From contig CAYRWY010000080.1 of the NCBI GenBank assembly GCA_964427955.1, positions 1 to 17,253 of the forward strand: 17,253 bases of DNA, in the 5' to 3' direction. The position numbers and the translations under genes were made by a program. This document shows, in pieces, positions 7,362 through 14,382 of this stretch; position 1 is the first letter of the stretch; each line of letters starts with the position of its first letter. Below the pieces are notes generated by a model, which searched no databases, was not told the DNA's origin, and saw only the letters and a list, made by a program, of their open reading frames with translations. Origin of the DNA: JACRBK01 sp964427955 (GTDB lineage: Bacteria > Chloroflexota > Anaerolineae > Aggregatilineales > Aggregatilineaceae).

Positions 7362-8048
7362 CTATTCTTCTATGGGTAAGTTGATCATCAGCGGACCGCC
7401 ATACCGGCGGATCGCTTCCAAGATCGTCTCTACACTGGAACGGAATACGTCCGAATCGTCCGATACCGGCAGGGCGATAACCTGGTCCTGCACGGGGGCG
7501 GTCGAAGCGATCACGATCCCGTCCTGGCAGACCACCCGAAGCTGCGCGCCGCCGTCCTCGCTGGCGCGTTCGGCTTCCCAAATCCGCTCCGAGCGGATGC
7601 CCGACTGCTGCAAGGCATGAAACACACGGTCCACGTAGGCGTCGGCCTGGCTGTACAGATCGGCCAGCCGGCGCGCCTGGACAAAACGATCCCACGTCGT
7701 ATAGATGAAACCCACCGAACGGCGCGTAGGATTCAGGATCGGTGGGTCTTTAGGCAGCAGTGCTTCAAACTGCAACTTGTGATACCAGTGATCAGCACGG
7801 GGATGTTGCGTTTCTTCGGGCAGCAGGTCGCGGCGGCGTGCCAACTCGATCCCCGTGCGCCGGGCGTAATAGTGAATCCCGCCGTTTTGCGCTTTGAAGG
7901 CCCGGCTGAGGAAAAAAGCCACGTATTCCGCATGGATTCCCTTGGGAGCCCGGCCCTGGGGCACGCGATACCAGTGTTCGTCTCGCGCTTTTTCAAAATC
8001 GCGCTTGCGATTGATCACGCCCACCAGGACCCGATCTTCAGGGTACAC
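7362..8048 (-). CDS. Conserved protein of unknown function, 228 residues
   Basis: I do not recognise a characterised family. The protein is soluble-looking, with no signal peptide or membrane segment. It starts VLVGVINRKRDFEKARDEHW, contains an aromatic- and arginine-rich middle (IHYYARRTGIELARRRDLLP, then HPRADHWYHKLQFE), followed by VGFIYTTWDRFVQARRLADL, and ends with a less conserved beta-rich part. The pattern of conserved-looking His, Arg and Trp residues could suit a nucleic-acid or nuclease-related role, but this is a guess. My impression is that similar proteins are common in Chloroflexota. It starts with GTG at 8048 after GGGGA, lies eight bases before ssnA, and follows a hairpin repeat. 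Confidence 0.7.
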   Translation of the reverse strand: MYPEDRVLVGVINRKRDFEKARDEHWYRVPQGRAPKGIHAEYVAFFLSRAFKAQNGGIHYYARRTGIELARRRDLLPEETQHPRADHWYHKLQFEALLPKDPPILNPTRRSVGFIYTTWDRFVQARRLADLYSQADAYVDRVFHALQQSGIRSERIWEAERASEDGGAQLRVVCQDGIVIASTAPVQDQVIALPVSDDSDVFRSSVETILEAIRRYGGPLMINLPIEE

Positions 8049-8073
8049 GACTCATTCCCCATTCAGCGGGATA

Positions 8074-8100
8074 CAGGGACGGCCCGTTCGACCGTCCCTG
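8074..8100. repeat. Perfect 9-bp palindrome (CAGGGACGG / CCGTCCCTG)
   Basis: CAGGGACGG at 8074-8082 pairs perfectly with CCGTCCCTG at 8092-8100 around a nine-base loop. It stands between the PLP enzyme stop (8116) and the next start (8048). There is no T-run after it on the minus strand, so it is a poor intrinsic terminator and looks more like a REP-type unit or an mRNA-stabilising hairpin. Confidence 0.55.
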
Positions 8101-8115
8101 CCAAACTGACTTCGT

Positions 8116-9516
8116 CTAGATTTTCTGGGTCTTGCGGTATTCCAGCAGCTTCGCATTGATTTCCTGGACGCGGTGCTGCTCGCCCTGCCACCAGGCCGGA
8201 TCTTTCTGCGCATCGAGTTCTTCGACCGTCTTGCCCTGCTGCTCGACCCAGGTGTAATACTTCAGGTTGTGCCACCGGGCGCGGTTGTCGGGCGTGCCGT
8301 CGAAGACCCAGTCGTCCTTCAGGCCGTGGAACAGACTGCGAACGCGGGCCACGGCTTCGGTCTCATCGACCACACCGTAATCCCGGCGCATATCCTGCAT
8401 GACGCTGCCGTAACGGTCCAGGCCGTCGGTCGCAATCGTGACCACCAGGTCATTCTTGCCGAAGCCGAAGTGCTTGACCGCCTTGATCGCGCCGTAGATG
8501 TTGCAGATGCTGCTGATGCCGACGCGGGTCTTCATGTACTCGACGGTTTCCTTCGGGACGCCCATCTTTTCGGTCAGCGCCTTGAGGCCGCCTTCGTCCG
8601 CGAAGAGCTGCAAACCGAGCTTGCAGTCGATATCGTCGATGCACATGACGGCATCCATGTTGTTGACGTTGTGAATCCAGGTCACATGCTTGTCGCCGAT
8701 ACCCTGGATGTCGTGGCTGCCATAGCCGTTGATCGCCAGCGTCGGGCACTGGATCGGTTCGAGGCCGACGATCTTGTGATCGTGCCATTCCTGCTTCAGG
8801 CGATCCGCCGCCGCAATCGTGCCCGCGCTGCCCATCGCCGAGGTGTAGGCCGAGACTTTGCCGCTGCCGATGCCCTGCGCCGCGAGTTCTTTAGCCAGGT
8901 CGATGATGGTGTTGCCCGTCACGTAGTAGTGGAAGCGATAGTTGCCCATCACCTCGAACTGGTTCATGATGCGCACGTTCGGATCGGCGGCCAGTTCGTG
9001 GGTCTTGTCGTAGATTTCCTTGACGTTGCTCTCGGAGCCGGGGGTCTTGATGATCTTCGCGCCGTAGCTCTCGATCATCTGGAAGCGTTCCTCGCTCATG
9101 CCCTGGGGCAGAATCACGATGCTCTTGCAACCCATGCGCCCGGCCACATAAGCGCCGCCGATCCCATAGTTGCCCGTCGAAGGCCACACCATGGTGTGTT
9201 CCCAGGGAGAAACTTCGCCGAACAGCTCTTTTTCGATCAGCACGGAATAGGTCGCACCCACTTTGTGGCTGCGGGTCGGGAAGTGGATGCTGGTCAGCAC
9301 CGCGATCGGGGTTTCGACGCCGGTCAGTTCGGGCGGGAGCACCACGTACTGAATTTTGTTGTTGAAATCACGCCAGGTAATGTTAAAAAGGTTGATCGGA
9401 GCCAGCGGGTCCTTGGTGCGCGCTTCGTTGGCTTTGGCCCGAATGTCCGGATCGATCAGATGCGGGTGAAGCATTTCTTCAAAGGTCGGACCAGTAATCA
9501 GCTTTCGTTCTGCCAC
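8116..9516 (-). CDS. Fold-type-II PLP-dependent enzyme, substrate unknown
   Basis: The 466-residue protein belongs to the tryptophan-synthase-beta (fold type II) PLP superfamily. The Schiff-base lysine is probably Lys85 in FPTRSHKVGATYS (79-91), the substrate-binding loop is PSTGNYGIGG (112-121), and the glycine-rich phosphate loop is TSAMGSAGT (225-233). The N-terminal 60 residues and the C-terminal extension after 390 (with WHNLKYYTWVEQQGK) are longer than in cysteine synthases. It has none of the sequence I would expect of YgeX (diaminopropionate ammonia-lyase). Beta-elimination or beta-replacement on an amino acid is plausible. The GTG at 9516 has AGGAG eight bases upstream. It lies near genes for carbamoyl-group metabolism, which may point to an amino acid released there. 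Confidence 0.8.
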   Translation of the reverse strand: MAERKLITGPTFEEMLHPHLIDPDIRAKANEARTKDPLAPINLFNITWRDFNNKIQYVVLPPELTGVETPIAVLTSIHFPTRSHKVGATYSVLIEKELFGEVSPWEHTMVWPSTGNYGIGGAYVAGRMGCKSIVILPQGMSEERFQMIESYGAKIIKTPGSESNVKEIYDKTHELAADPNVRIMNQFEVMGNYRFHYYVTGNTIIDLAKELAAQGIGSGKVSAYTSAMGSAGTIAAADRLKQEWHDHKIVGLEPIQCPTLAINGYGSHDIQGIGDKHVTWIHNVNNMDAVMCIDDIDCKLGLQLFADEGGLKALTEKMGVPKETVEYMKTRVGISSICNIYGAIKAVKHFGFGKNDLVVTIATDGLDRYGSVMQDMRRDYGVVDETEAVARVRSLFHGLKDDWVFDGTPDNRARWHNLKYYTWVEQQGKTVEELDAQKDPAWWQGEQHRVQEINAKLLEYRKTQKI

Positions 9517-9524
9517 AGTCGATA

Positions 9525-9529
9525 CTCCT
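9525..9529 (-). promoter_or_regulatory. Shine-Dalgarno supporting the GTG start of the PLP enzyme
   Basis: AGGAG on the minus strand lies eight bases before the GTG at 9516; no in-frame ATG nearby has comparable support. Confidence 0.6.
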
Positions 9530-9553
9530 ACAAGTTATTCGGACGCGCTTCGA

Positions 9554-9817
9554 TTAGGGATTCGCGTCATCATCCAACAAGATTTGCTGTTCCAGTTCTC
9601 GCATCTGGTTGTGGATGTCGTCGCGACGGCGGGCCAACTCACGGTAGTGGTTAAGATCCCGGCTCGACATGTGGTCGGTGCCGCCCTGGTGAAGTTCCAG
9701 CAGCGCATCGACCTCTTCGTCCAGGGCCTCGTAGGCCAACACGAGACGGCGGTATTCCTGCACGCGGTCCAGATCCCCTGAACCGCCGGGTTCTTCTGGC
9801 TGAGGAAGAACGGTCAT
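9554..9817 (-). CDS. Small coiled-coil protein, unknown function
   Basis: The 87-residue protein is highly charged and almost wholly helical by eye, with heptad-like spacing in RVQEYRRLVLAYEALDEEVD and again in HYRELARRRDDIHNQMREL. A short non-helical linker (LHQGGTDHMSS) separates the two helices, so an antiparallel helical hairpin is likely. It has no signal peptide and no membrane segment. Its ATG overlaps the stop of the glycosyltransferase gene as ATGA, which indicates coupled translation. I know no function. It has a faint likeness to the helical N-terminal part of release factors, not enough for a call. It may assist the glycosyltransferase or be an unrelated passenger. Confidence 0.72.
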   Translation of the reverse strand: MTVLPQPEEPGGSGDLDRVQEYRRLVLAYEALDEEVDALLELHQGGTDHMSSRDLNHYRELARRRDDIHNQMRELEQQILLDDDANP

Positions 9818-10848
9818 GACCTTAACCCCTCTCCAACAACACTGGCTTCAGACACAGAACCCCCCGACGTGCCGGAGACCCCACCATCCCCACTGGCGAG
9901 AACTTCCGGCTGGCCTTCCCAGACTTCGGCCACGATGTACAGCGGACGCTGCCGCACCTCATCGTAGATGCGCGCGACATACTGTCCCATGATGAAGAAA
10001 AAGAACAACTGAAACGAACTCATCAACAAGACCACCACCAGGGTAGTCGCCTGACCTTCAAACTGGAGCTGGCTGCCCGTCAGGCGCAAGATCGCCACCA
10101 CCGGCACCGCAATCACCGCGAACATGGCCAGCAGCAGGCTGGCATAGATCGTCACCTGGAGCGGAAAGTACGAGAAGCCGGTGATCGCGTCCATCGCAAA
10201 GCGCAGCATCTTCTTGAGGGTGTATTTGGTCTTGCCGACCTTGCGCTCCTGCCGCACGTACTCGACCCCCGTCTGCCGGAAGCCGACCCAACTGGTCATG
10301 CCCCGGATGAAACGGTTGTGTTCGCGCATGGCGTTGACGGCGTTCACGACCTGCCGGTCCATCAAACGGAAATCGCCGGTATCGACCGGGATGTGAACGT
10401 CGGTGATGCGGTAGATCAGCCGGTAGAACAGCTTGGCAGTGGACTTTTTGAACCAGGACTCGCCCAGGCGCTCGGCGCGCACGGCGTAGACGACGTGGTA
10501 GCCCTCGCGCCATTTCGCCAGCAGGTCAAGGATGACCTCCGGCGGATCTTGCAGATCGGCGTCGATGATCACGACGGCGTCGCCGCGGGCATGATCCATC
10601 CCCGCCGTCACCGCACTGGAATGCCCAAAGTTCCGGGCGAAGTTCACCACGCGCACGCGCGGATCGCGCTGCTGCACGGCGTGCATCTCATCAGCGGACC
10701 GGTCGCGACTGCCGTCATTGACCATGATCAGTTCCCAGGTGCTGCCGGTGCTGTCCAACACCGCCGACACCCGGCGGTACAACTCGTCAATGTTGCCTTC
10801 TTCGTTGAAGACCGGCGCGACGACCGAGATTACGGGTTTAGTGCTCAT
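9814..10848 (-). CDS. Family 2 glycosyltransferase, DPM1/GtrB-like, membrane anchored
   Basis: The 344-residue protein has a cytosolic GT-A domain: SVVAPVFNEEGNI (8-20), LIMVNDGSRDRS (40-51), the metal-binding DADLQDPPE (96-104), TGDFRLMDRQ (157-166) and the acceptor-side RFIRGMTSWVGF (179-190). Two membrane segments follow (about 229-256 and 267-290), as in polyprenyl-phosphate glycosyltransferases such as GtrB. It probably loads a sugar onto a polyprenyl phosphate for export and use by GT-C enzymes. The tail after 317 is rich in Gly and Ser and looks disordered. The ATG at 10848 follows GGGGAAAG; a 57-residue upstream extension would run into the threonine synthase-like gene. It seems unrelated to the flanking nitrogen genes. 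Confidence 0.92.
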   Translation of the reverse strand: MSTKPVISVVAPVFNEEGNIDELYRRVSAVLDSTGSTWELIMVNDGSRDRSADEMHAVQQRDPRVRVVNFARNFGHSSAVTAGMDHARGDAVVIIDADLQDPPEVILDLLAKWREGYHVVYAVRAERLGESWFKKSTAKLFYRLIYRITDVHIPVDTGDFRLMDRQVVNAVNAMREHNRFIRGMTSWVGFRQTGVEYVRQERKVGKTKYTLKKMLRFAMDAITGFSYFPLQVTIYASLLLAMFAVIAVPVVAILRLTGSQLQFEGQATTLVVVLLMSSFQLFFFFIMGQYVARIYDEVRQRPLYIVAEVWEGQPEVLASGDGGVSGTSGGSVSEASVVGEGLRS

Positions 10849-10882
10849 CCGTCTTTCCCCACAAGCCGCAGACACTAACTCC

Positions 10883-10888
10883 ATTGTA
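10883..10888 (-). promoter_or_regulatory. Possible -10 box before the glycosyltransferase gene
   Basis: The 118-base gap between the threonine synthase-like stop and the glycosyltransferase start contains TACAAT on the minus strand, 35 bases before the ATG. No good -35 box is seen at 16-18 bases. The gap suggests a separate transcript, but the evidence is thin. Confidence 0.22.
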
Positions 10889-10966
10889 ACCGATTGCTGA
10901 CCTGAGCGCGAACCTCTGACAGCCTTGTAAGCCCGACCGGCTGCCAGAGATTCGCACCGCCCTGCC

Positions 10967-12226
10967 CTATTTGAAGGTGGGCAGTCCCAGGGTAACTCTG
11001 GCTTTCTCAACTTCCTCAATGTCGGGCGCGACCGGGTAACCTACGCCGGAAACGCGCATCGCGCTCTTGATGTCTTTCAAACCGTTGCCGGTGACCAGCA
11101 GCAGCACGCGCTCGTCGGGCCGGACGTGGCCTTCCGCCAGTGCGGTCCGGATTCCAGCATAGACCGCCGAGGCCGCCGGTTCGGCAAACACGCCGCTCAG
11201 GCGGGCCAGGATCGGAATGCCGTCCAGAATCGCCTGGTCGGAGACTGACACGAAGGCGCCCTTCGTCTCGCGCACGGCGCGCACGGCTTTCACGCGGTCG
11301 CGCGGGAGATCGGCGGCGATGCTGTCGGCCACCGTCTGCGAGGCAATCGGCTCCATTTTGGCGGGATCGCCACCGCTCTTCCAGACCTGGTAACAGGCGG
11401 CGCTGCCCTCGGCCTGGACGCCGATCAAACGGGGTATCCGGTCGATCCAGCCGAGTTCCAGCAAATCGCGGAAGCCCTTGTGCACCCCGCTGATGATGTT
11501 GCCATCACCTACGCTGACGACCACGACGTCCGGCACCTGCCAGCGGAGCTGCTCGGCGATCTCGAACGAGACGGTCTTTTTGCCTTCAAGGGTGTAGGGA
11601 TTCATGCCGGTGTTGCGGTTGTACCAGCCGTAACGCTCGGACGCCGCCACCGCCAGATCGAACGCCGCGTCGTAGTTGCCCTGGACGAGCAGCACTTTCG
11701 CGCCGTAGATCAGCAGTTGGGCGATCTTGGCCTCCGGCGCGGACGCCGGGACGAAGATCACCGCCGGGAGACCGACGCTGGCCGTCAGCCCTGCCAGGGC
11801 CGCTGCCGCATTGCCGGTGCTGGCCGTCGTCACCACTTCGATGCCTTCGGCCAGAGCGCGCGCCGTCACGACCGCGCTAGCGCGATCTTTCAGCGATCCG
11901 GTGGGATTGCGCCCATCGTCCTTGACCCACACCTGCTGCAAGCCCAGGTGCTCGGCCAGGCGCGGCGCCTGGTAGAGCGGCGTCCCCCCCACGACCAGCG
12001 GCGGGACCTGGGCGTTTTCGGCCACCGGCAGCAGCGGACGGTAGCGCCAGATCGACGGGTCCGTGCTGCGCCCGATGTCCTCACGCGACACCGTGCGGCG
12101 GATCGCGCCGTAATCGTACAACACATCCAGCGTGCCGACCTGCCCGCAGACCGGGCAAGTGTAGCTCACCTCGGCGGGTGAATAGGTCCGCCCGCAGACC
12201 ACACAACGCAGTTCAGAGACGAACAT
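10967..12226 (-). CDS. thrC: Threonine synthase-like PLP enzyme with N-terminal zinc ribbon
   Basis: The 419-residue protein starts with a zinc ribbon (C8, C11, C24, C27 in CVVCG...CPVCG) followed by a fold-type-II PLP domain. The Schiff-base lysine is Lys113 in RNPTGSLKDRAS, the substrate loop is TASTGNAAAALAG (134-146), and the phosphate loop is VSVGDGNIISG (237-247). This fits bacterial threonine synthases, which turn O-phosphohomoserine into threonine. The PTGS(F/L)KDR signature is shared with other lyases in that subfamily. Its position straight after carbamate kinase, with 19 bases between them and no other threonine genes, suggests it could instead be a lyase for an amino acid made by the carbamoyltransferase pathway. 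The family is sure; the substrate is not. Confidence 0.85.
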   Translation of the reverse strand: MFVSELRCVVCGRTYSPAEVSYTCPVCGQVGTLDVLYDYGAIRRTVSREDIGRSTDPSIWRYRPLLPVAENAQVPPLVVGGTPLYQAPRLAEHLGLQQVWVKDDGRNPTGSLKDRASAVVTARALAEGIEVVTTASTGNAAAALAGLTASVGLPAVIFVPASAPEAKIAQLLIYGAKVLLVQGNYDAAFDLAVAASERYGWYNRNTGMNPYTLEGKKTVSFEIAEQLRWQVPDVVVVSVGDGNIISGVHKGFRDLLELGWIDRIPRLIGVQAEGSAACYQVWKSGGDPAKMEPIASQTVADSIAADLPRDRVKAVRAVRETKGAFVSVSDQAILDGIPILARLSGVFAEPAASAVYAGIRTALAEGHVRPDERVLLLVTGNGLKDIKSAMRVSGVGYPVAPDIEEVEKARVTLGLPTFK

Positions 12227-12245
12227 AGGTCTTTATCCTGACTCG

Positions 12246-13193
12246 TTAGCCGGGCACGATCAGGGTGCCGGTTTCGCCGCGCAGCGCCCGCCCAATGTTC
12301 GGCGGATCGGTGATGATGGCCTGCGGGCCACCTTTTTCCAGAAAGTCCACGATCGCTTCGATCTTGGGGTACATGCTGCCCGGCTTGAAGTGGCCTTCCT
12401 GCATGTACTGGCGCGCTTCGGCCAGGGTCATGCGGCTGAGATTCTGCTGTTCGGGCTTGCCGAAGTTGATGGCGACCTGGGGCACGCCGGTCGAGATCAT
12501 GAACAGATCGGCTTTCAGACCGCTGGCGAGCAGGCTCGTGCCGCGATCTTTGTCGATCACGGCATTGACGCCCTTCAGATCGCCCTTTTCGTCACGGATG
12601 ACGGGGATACCGCCGCCGCCGGTGCAGATGACGACGAAATTCTTTTCGACCAGGGTGTTGATCGCGTCGAGTTCGATGATCTCAATCGGGATGGGGGACG
12701 CGACCACGCGGCGATAACCGCGCCCGGCATCTTCCACCACGGTCCAACCTTCGGCCTCGAATTTGGCGCCCTCTTCCTTCGACATGAAGCCGCCAATGGG
12801 TTTGTCGGGCTTCACGAACGCGGGATCGTGACGATCCACCAGGGTTTGCGTCACAATGGTCAGGACGCCGCGGCGGATGCCCACCGTGCGCAGTTGGTTG
12901 TCGAGCGCCTGTTGGAGCATATAACCGATGCTGCCCTGCGTATCCGCCCCGATCAGGTCCATCGGGGTGGTATGTACCTCGGGCGCAGCCAGTTCGTTGC
13001 GGCGCAGGATGAACCCGACCTGGGGGCCGTTGCCGTGCGTGACGACCACGCGCCAGCCCTGCCGGATCATTTCGACGATGTGCTTGGCCGTCTCCACGAC
13101 AGCCTGCCACTGGTATTCTACGGCCTGCTTATTTTTGTCCAAAATGAGAGAGTTGCCGCCAATGGCGATGACGGCGGTTTTTGCTGATGGCAT
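12246..13193 (-). CDS. arcC: Carbamate kinase
   Basis: Carbamate kinase uses carbamoyl phosphate and ADP to make ATP, with carbamate decaying to ammonia and CO2. The 315-residue length is typical. Motifs: VIAIGGNSLI (8-17), VTHGNGPQVGFIL (51-63), PMDLIGADTQGSIGYML (77-93), CTGGGGIPVI (190-199), and DKDRGTSLLASGLKADLFMI (214-233). The ATG at 13193 is preferred over a GTG at 13214 because AGGAG lies 11 bases before it. The gene follows two carbamoyltransferase genes and precedes the PLP enzyme, so it most likely drains carbamoyl phosphate for energy, not for arginine or pyrimidine synthesis. YqeA of E. coli is the comparable cluster member. Confidence 0.95.
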   Translation of the reverse strand: MPSAKTAVIAIGGNSLILDKNKQAVEYQWQAVVETAKHIVEMIRQGWRVVVTHGNGPQVGFILRRNELAAPEVHTTPMDLIGADTQGSIGYMLQQALDNQLRTVGIRRGVLTIVTQTLVDRHDPAFVKPDKPIGGFMSKEEGAKFEAEGWTVVEDAGRGYRRVVASPIPIEIIELDAINTLVEKNFVVICTGGGGIPVIRDEKGDLKGVNAVIDKDRGTSLLASGLKADLFMISTGVPQVAINFGKPEQQNLSRMTLAEARQYMQEGHFKPGSMYPKIEAIVDFLEKGGPQAIITDPPNIGRALRGETGTLIVPG

Positions 13194-13204
13194 GGGTTGA
13201 CCAA

Positions 13205-13209
13205 CTCCT
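13205..13209 (-). promoter_or_regulatory. Shine-Dalgarno deciding the carbamate kinase start
   Basis: AGGAG on the minus strand is 11 bases before the ATG at 13193 and lies inside the first codons of the longer GTG reading, which argues against the longer form. Confidence 0.6.
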
Positions 13210-13253
13210 ATCACTAAATTTTCTAGTCTCTTCAGCCTTGATAAGGGATACGA

Positions 13254-13288
13254 AAGCCGATCACCCGTCAGGTGCGGCTGATCGGCTT
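13254..13288 (-). terminator. Hairpin between the carbamoyltransferase and carbamate kinase genes
   Basis: AAGCCGATCA at 13254-13263 pairs perfectly with TGATCGGCTT at 13279-13288 around a 15-base loop that has its own short GG/CC pairing. On the minus strand the stem is followed only by TTTCGT, so termination would be weak or partial. It stands 36 bases after the YgeW-like stop and may attenuate or stabilise the mRNA. Confidence 0.5.
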
Positions 13289-13323
13289 AGCAAGCATTAC
13301 ACGGTAAGCCCCAATTTTACGCT

Positions 13324-14304
13324 TTACCGCATGGTCAGCGCCATGACGGCCTTCTGGACATGCAGGCGATTTTCCGCTTCGTCGTACACGGCGCTCTGCG
13401 GGCCATCGATCACTGCGTCGGTCACTTCGATATTGCGGTCCGCCGGCAGGCAGTGCATGTAGGGCGCGCCCGCATTGGCCAGCGCCATCCGACGCTCGTC
13501 GGCGATCCAATCGACGTACTTCCCGGCGATCTTCTTGGATTCTTCCATGTCGGTGGTGGTCATGGTCGCGCCCCAGCTCTTGGGATAGACCACATCCGCA
13601 CCCTTGAACCCGGCGTCGAAGTCGTCGAGGATCTCGAAGCTGCCGCCCGACTTGCGGGCATTGGCGCGCGCGAGGTCTTCGATCTCGGGCATCAGCTTGA
13701 ATTCCGGCGGGCGGGTCAGGCGGACGTTCATGCCGTAACGGGTCGCCAGGGTGATCAGGCTTTGCGGGACCGAGAGCGGCTTCTGGTAGCTGGAGGCATA
13801 GGCCCAGGACATGTTGAGGGTCTTGCCGCGCACATCACGACCGAAGGTTTCGAAAATGGTCATCATGTCGGCCAGCGCCTGGAAGGGGTGGTACCAGTCG
13901 CACTGCATGTTAAGCACGGGCACGCGGCTGTACTTGGCCACGTCGCGGATGTAGGCATTGCCGACGGCCCAGTCCACCTGGCGGATGGCGATCCCGTCGC
14001 AGTAGCGGCCCACGATCTCGCCGATTTCTTTGGCCGTGTCGCCGTGCGCGATCTGCGTGGTGCGGCTTTCGATGAACTGCGCGTGGCCGCCCAACTGGGC
14101 CATGCCCGCCTCGAAACTGATGCGGGTGCGCGTGCTGGAGAAGAAGAACATCATCGCCAACACCTTGTCGCGCAGCAGCGCATGGGGTTCGCCGAGGGCG
14201 CGCTTGCGCTTCAGGTCGAAGGCCACTTCGAAGATCGTATTGACTTCGTCGTCCGTCCATTCGTCCGGCGTGATCATGTCACGGCCAGTCAGGTAGGTCT
14301 GCAT
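13324..14304 (-). CDS. ygeW: Knotted carbamoyltransferase, YgeW-like
   Basis: The 326-residue protein binds carbamoyl phosphate through FFSSTRTRISFEAG (54-67) and HPFQALAD (139-146). It has the proline-bearing loop SWAYASSYQKPLSVPQ (166-181), a feature of knotted transcarbamylases (N-acetylornithine, N-succinylornithine, YgeW), and VVYPKSWG (238-245) where ornithine transcarbamylase would have an SMG motif. That points away from ornithine as substrate. YgeW members occur in purine-degradation clusters with ssnA and hyuA. The C-terminus (HCLPADRNIEVTDAVIDGP onward, from 284) looks like ornithine transcarbamylase, unlike E. coli YgeW as I recall it, and the protein is shorter. The ATG at 14304 follows AGGA. 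The substrate is unknown. Confidence 0.85.
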   Translation of the reverse strand: MQTYLTGRDMITPDEWTDDEVNTIFEVAFDLKRKRALGEPHALLRDKVLAMMFFFSSTRTRISFEAGMAQLGGHAQFIESRTTQIAHGDTAKEIGEIVGRYCDGIAIRQVDWAVGNAYIRDVAKYSRVPVLNMQCDWYHPFQALADMMTIFETFGRDVRGKTLNMSWAYASSYQKPLSVPQSLITLATRYGMNVRLTRPPEFKLMPEIEDLARANARKSGGSFEILDDFDAGFKGADVVYPKSWGATMTTTDMEESKKIAGKYVDWIADERRMALANAGAPYMHCLPADRNIEVTDAVIDGPQSAVYDEAENRLHVQKAVMALTMR

Positions 14305-14341
14305 AATAGTATTCCTTTTCTAGTTCAGGCCAATTATCAAA

Positions 14342-14368
14342 GTAGGGGCGTCATGTCTACGCCCCTAC
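14342..14368. repeat. Perfect 10-bp palindrome, GTAGGGGCGT / ACGCCCCTAC
   Basis: The arms at 14342-14351 and 14359-14368 pair perfectly around a seven-base loop. The element sits between the two carbamoyltransferase genes. With no T-run beyond either arm it is a REP-like or MITE-remnant-like unit more than a terminator. A related core is at 1226-1250. Confidence 0.6.
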
Positions 14369-14382
14369 GAGTGAAAAATCGA

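Noticed and set aside
7354..7695. N-terminal extension of the SsnA-like protein by 114 residues
   Set aside because: It overlaps the 228-residue upstream gene in another frame and has no family sequence; the family start fits the ATG at 7353.
8173..9654. Plus-strand open frame of 493 codons opposite the PLP enzyme
   Set aside because: Low-complexity His/Asp/Val-rich translation with no family features; the minus frame has clear PLP motifs.
9554..9817. Truncated release factor (PCRF) pseudogene
   Set aside because: There is no GGQ domain remnant nearby, the ORF has a coupled start and its own stop, and the likeness is limited to helical composition.
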